Positions 1 to 5,857 of a stretch of 5,857 bases of DNA are shown piece after piece (the stretch's first letter is position 1; every line of letters begins with the position of its first letter). The stretch is from an uncultured Rhizobiaceae group bacterium (GTDB lineage: Bacteria; Pseudomonadota; Alphaproteobacteria; Rhizobiales; Rhizobiaceae). The DNA lies in NCBI GenBank assembly GCA_937951455.1, contig CALFBU010000190.1:1-5857 (forward strand), written 5' to 3'. The notes beneath the pieces were generated by a model. The model did not search any database and was not told the origin of the DNA. It worked only from the letters and a program-made list of their open reading frames with translations. Made by a program: the position numbers and the translations under genes.

Positions 1-2076
1 TCTAATGGCACAGCCGTTTTGGGTTTGGGCAACATTGGCCCCCTCGCCTCAAAACCCGTTATGGAAGGTAAAGCAGTTCTTTTCAAGAAATTTGCGGACG
101 TAAACGTCTTCGACATTGAAGTTAACGAAACAAGAGTCGATCAGTTTTGTGATGTTGTCGCTGCAATGGAACCCACTTTTGGTGGCATAAACCTTGAGGA
201 CATTAGCGCTCCAGAATGTTTTTTAATTGAAGAACAATTGCGTGAGCGCATGAACATTCCGGTTTTTCATGACGACCAGCACGGCACTGCTATTATTGTT
301 GCAGCTGGCGTTAGAAACGGCTTGGAAGTTGCCAAGAAAAATATTGGCGATGTGAAAATCGTTGCCTCAGGCGCAGGCGCTGCTTCTATTGCATGCTTAA
401 ATTTGCTGGTGTCCATGGGCGCAAAACGTGAGAACATCTGGGTGTCAGACTCAAAAGGCGTTGTCTGGGACGGCAGAAACGAGAGCATGGATCGCTATAA
501 ACAAGTCTATGCTCAAAAAACCGATAAACGCGAACTGGCAGAGATTATGCCGGGCGCAGACGTTTTCATCGGCTTGTCAGCAGCAGGCGTTCTTAAGCCT
601 GAAATGCTCAAGGAAATGAAAGAAAATCCAATTGTCATGGCACTGGCAAACCCGACGCCTGAGATTATGCCGGAACTTGCCAGGGAAGCGCGTTCTGATG
701 CGATGATATGCACAGGTCGCTCGGACTACCCAAACCAGGTCAACAACGTTTTGTGTTTCCCGTTTATTTTCCGTGGCGCGCTTGACGTTGGCGCTACGAC
801 GATCAACGAAGAAATGAAAATTGCGGCTGTTGAAGCCATTGGCGATCTAACACGCGAAGAACCGTCAGAAGCAGCTGCAGGTGCTTATGGCGGAGAAACA
901 CCGAGTTTTGGCCCTGATTACCTTATTCCTTCACCCTTTGATCCGCGTCTTATGTTGCGCGTTGCACCTGCCGTTGCAAAGGCTGCAATGGATAGCGGCG
1001 TTGCAACGCGACCGATCAAGGATTGGGAAGTCTATCACGACACGTTAAATCGTTTTGTCTTCCGTTCCGGCATGATCATGAAGCCGATCATCGAAAAGGC
1101 AACCAATTGTAAAAAACGCGTTATTTTCTCTGACGGTGAAGATGAACGTGTTTTGAGAGCAGCAGAAATTGCCCTGCAAGATAAATTATGCCGTCCAATC
1201 CTCATAGGTCGCCCTGAAGTGATTGAAAAGCGCCTATCTCAATTTGGTTTAAGCATTCGTCCTGACAAGGATTTTGAAATCATCAATCCACAACAAGACG
1301 ATCGCTACCGTGACTACGTAAACACACTGGTTGAAGTTGCCGGCAGAGATGGCATCACACCAGATGCAGCCAAGAATATTGTTCGCTCAAGCACAACAGC
1401 CATTGGCGCGCTCGCGATCATACGAGATGACGCTGATGCCCTTATCTGTGGTCTGGAAGGTCGCTTTTTCCGTCATCGCCAATACATCGATCAGATTATC
1501 GGTCGTCAGGAAGGCCTAACCTCCCTTCACGCCATGAGTTTGTTGATTGACCAAAAACGCGCACTGTTTATGACAGATACTTACATTGCAGAAGATCCGG
1601 ATGCTCAGCAAATCGCTGAAATGACCAGACTTGCAGCCAAAGAAATTGAACGTTTTGGTATCGTTCCAAAAGCCGCACTTTTATCAGCTTCAGACTTTGG
1701 TTCACGTCCAATGAAAACCTCAAAAATCATGCGGGAAGCTGCAGAAATATTATTCAAGACAAATCCAGAGCTTGAAGTTGATGGTGAGATGCATGGTGAT
1801 AGTGCGCTGGATGAAACCATTCGAGAAAAAGTTTATCCTATGTCTCGCCTTAAGGGTAAGGCAAACCTACTTATTTTCCCAAATCTGGATGCAGCAAACA
1901 TTACCATGAACGTTGCCAAGGAAATGAACGACGGACTTCATGTTGGCCCTATCATTCTTGGCACCAAGCGCCCTGCTCATATTTTGCCACCTGCTGTAAC
2001 ATCGCGCGGTGTGTTAAACATGACGGCACTTGCTGCTGTTCAGGCCGTTCAATTTGATGAAGAAACAAAAAGCTAA
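1..2076 (+). CDS. maeB: NADP-type malic enzyme with C-terminal phosphotransacetylase-like domain (5' partial)
   Basis: Malic enzyme decarboxylates malate oxidatively to pyruvate with NAD(P)+ and a divalent metal, in the cytoplasm. The reading frame is open from base 1, so the true start lies upstream; by comparison with MaeB proteins of about 760 residues, roughly 70 are missing. Window residue 1 is codon 1-3. Visible: LGLGNIG (7-13), the probable catalytic lysine K24 in VMEGK, probable metal ligands E66-D67 (NLED) and D92 (HDDQHGT), the nucleotide-binding loop GAGAAS (124-129), NPTPE (217-221) and YPNQVNN (243-249). From about residue 355 a phosphotransacetylase-like domain runs to the end (691). 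In characterised MaeB/DME enzymes this domain is regulatory, responding to acetyl-CoA, rather than an active transferase. S668-R669 match the Pta Ser-Arg pair, but the following Asp is replaced by Thr. The sequence does not settle whether NADP or NAD is preferred. No hairpin terminator follows the TAA. Confidence 0.96.
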   Translation, partial: SNGTAVLGLGNIGPLASKPVMEGKAVLFKKFADVNVFDIEVNETRVDQFCDVVAAMEPTFGGINLEDISAPECFLIEEQLRERMNIPVFHDDQHGTAIIVAAGVRNGLEVAKKNIGDVKIVASGAGAASIACLNLLVSMGAKRENIWVSDSKGVVWDGRNESMDRYKQVYAQKTDKRELAEIMPGADVFIGLSAAGVLKPEMLKEMKENPIVMALANPTPEIMPELAREARSDAMICTGRSDYPNQVNNVLCFPFIFRGALDVGATTINEEMKIAAVEAIGDLTREEPSEAAAGAYGGETPSFGPDYLIPSPFDPRLMLRVAPAVAKAAMDSGVATRPIKDWEVYHDTLNRFVFRSGMIMKPIIEKATNCKKRVIFSDGEDERVLRAAEIALQDKLCRPILIGRPEVIEKRLSQFGLSIRPDKDFEIINPQQDDRYRDYVNTLVEVAGRDGITPDAAKNIVRSSTTAIGALAIIRDDADALICGLEGRFFRHRQYIDQIIGRQEGLTSLHAMSLLIDQKRALFMTDTYIAEDPDAQQIAEMTRLAAKEIERFGIVPKAALLSASDFGSRPMKTSKIMREAAEILFKTNPELEVDGEMHGDSALDETIREKVYPMSRLKGKANLLIFPNLDAANITMNVAKEMNDGLHVGPIILGTKRPAHILPPAVTSRGVLNMTALAAVQAVQFDEETKS

Positions 2077-2113
2077 CCTGACTCACGAAATTAAAAGCTA
2101 ATTTGCGAACCAA

Positions 2114-2143
2114 TTGAATTTATTTTCAGAAATCATTCATATA
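2114..2143 (+). promoter_or_regulatory. candidate sigma-70-like promoter for the DUF2865 gene
   Basis: TTGAAT at 2114-2119 resembles a -35 box. CATATA at 2138-2143 (or TATAAA at 2140-2145) resembles a -10 box. The gap is 18 bp for the first choice and 20 bp for the second. Transcription would start near 2150, leaving a leader of about 58 nt before the GTG. The region is AT-rich, so such matches are easily found by chance. TATTAT at 2168-2173 is a competing -10 without a good -35. Confidence 0.25.
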
Positions 2144-2171
2144 AATCATGCTTTAACCTTGTTTGATTATT

Positions 2172-2198
2172 ATGCATTTCGGGAATAAAGGTTCGTGA
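2172..2198 (+). other. possible eight-codon leader ORF in frame with the DUF2865 gene
   Basis: ATG at 2172 opens MHFGNKGS and stops at TGA 2196-2198, nine bases before the GTG start at 2208 and in the same reading frame. No Shine-Dalgarno sequence precedes this ATG. It may be chance, a coupling leader, or the remains of a longer N-terminus cut by the TGA. The peptide shows no amino-acid bias typical of attenuation leaders. Confidence 0.2.
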
Positions 2199-2207
2199 GT
2201 AGTTTTC

Positions 2208-3359
2208 GTGGGTAAAGAAGAGTTTTCATTTGCATTTAAGCATGTTGTACCTAGTAGCTTGGCACTACTGGGTATTGCTGCATTAATGTCTCTTGTGTCC
2301 GTGAATGATGCGGATGCGCAAACTCGAACGCAAATTTGTCGATCGTTAAATGCTCAACTGGCTTCTCTATCCAGAGGCGGTTCATCTGGTGGAAACTCTG
2401 CGCAATATCGTAAATACGATAATGCAGCGCGCTCGCAACAAATCCAGATTACGAAAACAAAACGCATTGCAAAACGTGGCCGCTGTACTGGGCTTGGTAT
2501 CTTCAATAGCAAAAGCGCGCAGTGTAGACGTATTATCTCCAGTTTGAAAAAGATGGAAGCGAATCTGAGAAGCCTAAAAAACTCTCGTGCTAAACATGCA
2601 CCGCGTCAAGCTGGCTCTTCACGTAAAAGAAATAATATTTTGCGACAGATGAAGAGAAATCGATGCCAAGCTAATGGAAATACACAGCAAGCAAATATTA
2701 ATGTAACAAAAACAAAGCGCAAAACTCTACTTGAACAAGTTTTTGGTGTGAAAACCTACAAAGAAGATGGGCAACGGGATAATAATAATAACAACGAAAA
2801 TGTTAGCCCGACATTTTCAGGGTTTGGTACTTTCCGCACTTTGTGCGTCAGAAAAACAGATGGGTATTACTTCCCGATCAGCTTCTCAACCGTCAAAGAT
2901 CGTTTTGATATAGATCAGGCAACATGCCAGTCCATGTGTCCAGGCACTTCGGTCGAGCTTTATCATCATAAAATGCCGTCAGAAGACAGTGAAGACATGG
3001 TAAGCTATCTAACGGGCAAGGAATACGCAAAAGAACCTTTTGCTTTTGCTTATAGAAAGTCTGTCGACCTTGATCAAAAATGCCGTTTTGCAACAGAAAA
3101 CCGGGTTCAAAGCATAGAAACCGCTTCAACTGAAATAGCTGGCAAACCTAAATCTACCAAAATTGGAACACCAGTCTGGCGTGAAGACCCTGCATTGGCA
3201 CCGGATGATCATGATGCGAAAAAAGGCGGTATAACTTTAAAAATTGCGGCAGATTATTTGCTTGATGCGCGCATTACAGATGAAAATCCAGAAAATCAGC
3301 TTCAGGCAGAAAACCGCACTGTCAGGATAGTCGGGCCAGCGTTCTTTCCCGTCCAATAA
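2208..3359 (+). CDS. exported DUF2865-type protein of unknown function
   Basis: I recognise the family but know of no assigned function. The 383-residue protein begins with a signal peptide: basic/polar start, hydrophobic stretch about 13-32, and a likely cleavage site ADA|Q after residue 37, so the mature protein should be periplasmic or surface-linked. Residues 38-175 are very basic, with the motif TKTKR at 82-86 and again at 167-171, plus C44, C93, C106 and C153. An asparagine run (186-195 region, encoded at 2781-2795) leads into the conserved core: [14 protein letters not shown] (213-226), C240, CPG at 244-246, FAYRK (280-284) and C292. The C-terminus ends in [12 protein letters not shown]. 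Eight cysteines follow the cleavage site. GTG 2208 is chosen because a TGA lies in frame at 2196 and the later ATG at 2286 would remove the signal peptide. The ribosome site is poor: AAAGG (2187-2191) is 16 nt away. The last 38 bp overlap gltX. Confidence 0.85.
   Translation: MGKEEFSFAFKHVVPSSLALLGIAALMSLVSVNDADAQTRTQICRSLNAQLASLSRGGSSGGNSAQYRKYDNAARSQQIQITKTKRIAKRGRCTGLGIFNSKSAQCRRIISSLKKMEANLRSLKNSRAKHAPRQAGSSRKRNNILRQMKRNRCQANGNTQQANINVTKTKRKTLLEQVFGVKTYKEDGQRDNNNNNENVSPTFSGFGTFRTLCVRKTDGYYFPISFSTVKDRFDIDQATCQSMCPGTSVELYHHKMPSEDSEDMVSYLTGKEYAKEPFAFAYRKSVDLDQKCRFATENRVQSIETASTEIAGKPKSTKIGTPVWREDPALAPDDHDAKKGGITLKIAADYLLDARITDENPENQLQAENRTVRIVGPAFFPVQ
3322..3359. other. tail-to-tail overlap of two convergent coding regions
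   Basis: The DUF2865 gene stops at TAA 3357-3359 on the + strand and gltX stops at TGA (plus-strand TCA 3322-3324) on the - strand, so 38 bp code on both strands. The + strand encodes the [12 protein letters not shown] tail and the - strand the [10 protein letters not shown] tail of GltX. Both ends look like genuine family termini. Any terminator for either gene must lie inside the other gene's coding region; none was recognised. Confidence 0.9.
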
Positions 3360-4680
3360 GTGGTAACATTTTATCAAGCTCAGGCCCATGTTCCATGCCG
3401 GTTAGCGCCTTGCGTAATGGCATAAACAGGCCTTTGCCCTTGCGGTCAGAAACTTTTTTGATTTCAGAAAGCCACTGCCCCCAAGTGTCTGTTGACCAGT
3501 CCCCTTCAGGCAAAACTGACTTTGCAGTTGCTATAAACTCGGCGTCTTCGGGTTCTATGATAGGCGTTGCATCTTCCACTAATGCCCATAGCTCAGCTGC
3601 TTCAGGAACTTTGTCCACGTTGTCTTTGACGGCACCCCAGAAGCTCTCACCACCACCAACTCCCATTTCATCAAGGCGAGGCTTTACGACATCATAGTCC
3701 AGCTGATGAACTATTTTCTTATTCAAGCTATCCAGCTCAGTAGGAGCAAATTTTGCTGATGACTTGGTAACAGATTTCGGATCAAATTTCGCAGCAAGCT
3801 CTTCCATCGTAGCAAGCGCTTCAACAGGACCAGATGTGCCTGTAAGCACAGCCAAACAGGCAACTGCCATAGGTTCATACCCCTCTTCTGCAAGTGTATG
3901 AATTGAAAGCGAACCAAGGCGCTTGGAAAGCCCCTCACCACTTTCTGTCGTCAGTAAATTATGGTGCCCACAAATTGGTGGCTTTGCGCCAAGTGCCTTG
4001 AAGATGGCAATCTGCGCACCCGTATTCGTAACGTGATCATCACCGCGGATAATATGGGTAATGCCTAAATCAATGTCGTCTACAACACTTGGAAGCGTAT
4101 AGAGCCATGAGCCATCCGCACGAATAAGAACTGGATCAGACATGGAAGCCAGATCAACCGTTTGGCGTCCACGAATAACATCATCCCAAGTTTCTTCCGT
4201 TCGTTGTGTTTCAAAAGGACTATGAGCGTAATTTGGCAATAGAAAACGCCAATGGGGCTTTAGGCCCTCTGCCTCGAGTTCCTTGCGCTGCTCATCATCA
4301 AGCTTCAAGGCAGAACGGTCATAGATTGGCGGCAATCCACGAGCAGCGAGACGTTTACGCTGGCGATCAAGTTGGTCAGGTGTTTCATAACAGGGGTATA
4401 AAAAACCAGCATCCTTTAATTTTTGCGTTGCCGCTTCATGGTGTTCTGCTCGGTCAGACTGACGCTCAATGATGTGAGGCTTGATACCCAACCAATCCAG
4501 ATCACGGGCAATGCCATCTGCAAATTCTTGTTTAGATCGCTCTTTGTCTGTATCATCATAACGCAAAACAAATTCACCATCATTTTGCATTGCAAAAAGC
4601 CAATTGATCAACGCAGGACGTGCGTTCCCAAGGTGAATGTTACCTGTTGGAGATGGTGCAAAACGAACTCTGACAGTCAT
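3322..4680 (-). CDS. gltX: glutamyl-tRNA synthetase
   Basis: This class I aminoacyl-tRNA synthetase of the cytoplasm attaches glutamate to tRNA-Glu and, in many alphaproteobacteria, also to tRNA-Gln for later amidation by GatCAB. The 452-residue product has the catalytic core [16 protein letters not shown] (6-21) with the HIGH-type signature HLGN at 16-19, RYDDTD at 40-45, RGDDH at 212-216 and the KMSKS-type loop GLSKR (250-254). The C-terminal anticodon-binding part includes [15 protein letters not shown] (414-428) and ends [12 protein letters not shown]. Cysteines of the E. coli-type zinc site are absent; only C97 lies in that region. The start is ATG 4680, which gives the usual [13 protein letters not shown] beginning and has GGAAA seven to eleven bases upstream. 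An ATG at 4725 would add 15 atypical residues inside the MFS gene. Alphaproteobacteria often carry two gltX paralogues, and the sequence alone does not show which tRNA this one prefers. Confidence 0.97.
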   Translation of the reverse strand: MTVRVRFAPSPTGNIHLGNARPALINWLFAMQNDGEFVLRYDDTDKERSKQEFADGIARDLDWLGIKPHIIERQSDRAEHHEAATQKLKDAGFLYPCYETPDQLDRQRKRLAARGLPPIYDRSALKLDDEQRKELEAEGLKPHWRFLLPNYAHSPFETQRTEETWDDVIRGRQTVDLASMSDPVLIRADGSWLYTLPSVVDDIDLGITHIIRGDDHVTNTGAQIAIFKALGAKPPICGHHNLLTTESGEGLSKRLGSLSIHTLAEEGYEPMAVACLAVLTGTSGPVEALATMEELAAKFDPKSVTKSSAKFAPTELDSLNKKIVHQLDYDVVKPRLDEMGVGGGESFWGAVKDNVDKVPEAAELWALVEDATPIIEPEDAEFIATAKSVLPEGDWSTDTWGQWLSEIKKVSDRKGKGLFMPLRKALTGMEHGPELDKMLPLIGRERTLARLS

Positions 4681-4687
4681 TGTAAAA

Positions 4688-4693
4688 TTTCCA
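4688..4693 (-). promoter_or_regulatory. ribosome binding site that supports the gltX start
   Basis: On the - strand TGGAAA lies seven bases upstream of the ATG at 4680, inside the 19-bp gap after the MFS stop codon. It is a modest Shine-Dalgarno match. It favours this start over the in-frame ATG at 4725, and fits translation of gltX from a transcript shared with the MFS gene. Confidence 0.5.
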
Positions 4694-4699
4694 ATTAGT

Positions 4700-5857
4700 T
4701 TAAGAATCAGCCAGACGTCTGGCATTTATTTTCCGCGATACAAACAGCATTATAACACTCGCCGCAAGGCAATAAATTCCCATGGTTAAAATTTGAAGCG
4801 GATATGAAACGCCAATATCGATCAAATACCCTGTTAGCCCAGGACCAACAGCAGTGCCAAAGACCATCATTGCAATGATGATGGAACGAACGGCGCCTAA
4901 ATATTTAGGTCCGTAAATCTCTGGCCAAAGCGCCCCAAAGAGCGTTGATGAAAACCCATAGGACACACCCAACAATCCCATAAAGATATAGCTACCCGAA
5001 ACAGTTTCAAACGCCCACATTGCCGTACAAGCTGCAGCAAGAGGCAGTAGAAAATATGGTAGCATGGCAGTCGCTGAAAAACGATCAACCAAATGTCCTG
5101 CAACAAGTGCAAAGATAAACGTCAGCAATGCCATAAACGAAAATGAGACAGAAAACTCAAGTTTGTTCCAACCCCGTAATTCCAGCAAATAGTCCTGATG
5201 AAAAAACAGGGTCGTTCCAATAAATGAAGGTGCCAGAACCGCAATCAGCATCGCCCAGAAATATCCATCCCTAAGCACCTCTGCCCTTGTCCAGTTTTTG
5301 ACCCTGGACTGAGCAGACAAGATTACTTCGGCATCACTGGGGACGCGTTCAACTTTCATCAGAAAATAGATCGCAGGCAAAGCAACAAACAGCAAAAACG
5401 CTGCGGACAAAGACCACGTTTCACGCCATGTAAAAAACAGAAGAGCTGCTGAATAAATTATCGGCAAAAATGCTTCGCCGGCCTGATGGCCAACAACTGC
5501 AATAGAAACTGCTCGCCCCCGCTGCATAGAGTACCACTTACCCATGGCAGTCATGGAGGTATGAGTCATCATGCCCTGCCCGAATAGACGCAGCATATAT
5601 AAGACTAAAACCAGCAATATGATTGAATGCGAATAACCCATGGCGACAGACGCTAAGGCGAGTGCTGGAATGATGATCAATACCGTTTTTGCAACCGTTA
5701 TATGGTCAACAATTTTACCCAAAAACGGTAAAGTCAGGGCGCTGCCAAGCGTTGCAAACATGTAGGTAAGACCAAACTCTCCATTGGAAAGCCCGTATTC
5801 TTCGCGAATAGCACCGCCAGAAAGGGAGATGAAAAATGTTTGTCCGAAGGATGAAAA
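4700..5857 (-). CDS. major facilitator superfamily transporter (5' partial)
   Basis: This is an inner-membrane secondary carrier; its substrate cannot be read from the sequence. The frame stays open to the window edge, adding 32 codons before the first internal ATG (5761). The added residues, starting [20 protein letters not shown], look like the end of helix 1 and the following loop, so the true start is outside. The visible 385 residues suggest that only about 20-30 are missing. Window residue 1 is codon 5857-5855. Hydrophobic stretches fit helices 2-6 to about residue 167, a hydrophilic central loop (about 168-198), and helices 7-12. The loop 2-3 motif GKIVD (47-51) and its repeat in the second half, GHLVDR (254-259), are the paired MFS motif-A sites. 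[15 protein letters not shown] (311-325) and [10 protein letters not shown] (338-347) also fit the superfamily. It ends 19 bp before gltX on the same strand, so the two are probably co-transcribed. No promoter is visible because the 5' end is cut off. Confidence 0.93.
   Translation of the reverse strand, partial: FSSFGQTFFISLSGGAIREEYGLSNGEFGLTYMFATLGSALTLPFLGKIVDHITVAKTVLIIIPALALASVAMGYSHSIILLVLVLYMLRLFGQGMMTHTSMTAMGKWYSMQRGRAVSIAVVGHQAGEAFLPIIYSAALLFFTWRETWSLSAAFLLFVALPAIYFLMKVERVPSDAEVILSAQSRVKNWTRAEVLRDGYFWAMLIAVLAPSFIGTTLFFHQDYLLELRGWNKLEFSVSFSFMALLTFIFALVAGHLVDRFSATAMLPYFLLPLAAACTAMWAFETVSGSYIFMGLLGVSYGFSSTLFGALWPEIYGPKYLGAVRSIIIAMMVFGTAVGPGLTGYLIDIGVSYPLQILTMGIYCLAASVIMLFVSRKINARRLADS

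Larger units (their letters stand above)
2081..2200. repeat. 9-bp inverted repeat bracketing the spacer
   Basis: ACTCACGAA at 2081-2089 is the exact reverse complement of TTCGTGAGT at 2192-2200, with 102 bp between the arms. An inner pair, CGAACC (2106-2111) and GGTTCG (2190-2195), is also complementary. Pairing would bring the start of the spacer next to the region just before the GTG start. The spacing is too large for a terminator, and short repeats like this can arise by chance in AT-rich DNA. What is seen is the repeat itself; any function is speculation. Confidence 0.3.
2077..2207. other. AT-rich intergenic spacer between maeB and the DUF2865 gene
   Basis: This is the only real intergenic space in the window (131 bp). 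It contains a weak sigma-70-like promoter candidate, an eight-codon leader ORF and a widely spaced 9-bp inverted repeat, each listed separately. The 9-bp word AAAAGCTAA at the very end of maeB (2068-2076) recurs at 2093-2101. I see no GC-rich hairpin followed by a T-run, so there is no obvious intrinsic terminator for maeB, and transcription could read through into the next gene. Confidence 0.7.

Noticed and set aside
267..713. Short ORFs on both strands inside maeB
   Set aside because: All overlap the Rossmann-fold part of the malic enzyme, whose motifs are intact in the main frame.
2893..3129. 78-codon - strand ORF inside the DUF2865 gene
   Set aside because: It is antisense to the conserved core of the recognised protein and has no family features.
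3265..3274. Perfect 10-bp palindrome ATGCGCGCAT inside the DUF2865 gene, considered as a gltX terminator
   Set aside because: It has no loop and no T-run on either side, and alternating GC words like this are common in coding DNA.
3395..3697. 100-codon + strand ORF opposite gltX
   Set aside because: It is a shadow of the gltX reading frame, low-complexity and rich in Ser/Pro/Thr, with no recognisable domain.
4206..4698. Two overlapping + strand ORFs (88 and 91 codons) opposite the gltX 5' half
   Set aside because: They lie fully antisense to a strongly conserved gene and show no domain.
4681..4725. Longer gltX start at ATG 4725
   Set aside because: It would add 15 residues unlike any GltX N-terminus and overlap the MFS end; ATG 4680 gives the standard beginning and has a ribosome site.
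4897..5112. 71-codon - strand ORF inside the MFS gene
   Set aside because: It is an out-of-frame shadow of the transporter, whose helices and motifs are clearly in the other frame.

Overview
This window looks like an ordinary chromosomal stretch of an alphaproteobacterium, most likely of the order Hyphomicrobiales (Rhizobiales). The base composition appears moderate rather than GC-rich (judged by eye). The assignment rests on three things: a malic enzyme fused to a phosphotransacetylase-like domain, a secreted DUF2865-type protein (a family I know mainly from Hyphomicrobiales), and a glutamyl-tRNA synthetase with the LSKR form of the KMSKS loop. No genus can be named from the sequence alone.

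Layout: four protein genes fill almost all of the window, and both outer genes are cut by its edges. On the + strand, bases 1-2076 hold the last 691 codons of a MaeB-type malic enzyme. A 131-bp AT-rich spacer (2077-2207) follows, then a gene for an exported, cysteine-containing DUF2865 protein (2208-3359). On the - strand, an MFS transporter (5857 down to 4700, 5' end outside the window) is followed after 19 bp by gltX (4680 down to 3322). The DUF2865 gene and gltX converge and overlap tail to tail by 38 bp, so no intergenic terminator can lie between them.

The genes do not form one pathway. The malic enzyme links the TCA cycle to pyruvate and NAD(P)H supply. GltX charges tRNA with glutamate. 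The MFS protein is a 12-helix inner-membrane carrier of unknown substrate. The DUF2865 protein is probably periplasmic and its function is unknown. The only likely operon is MFS-gltX.

No RNA gene, mobile element, CRISPR array, origin or attachment site was seen, and I found no convincing new biological system. The points most worth a second look are the 38-bp convergent overlap, the loss of two cysteines usually seen in the DUF2865 core, and the unusual GTG start of that gene just downstream of a short in-frame leader ORF.
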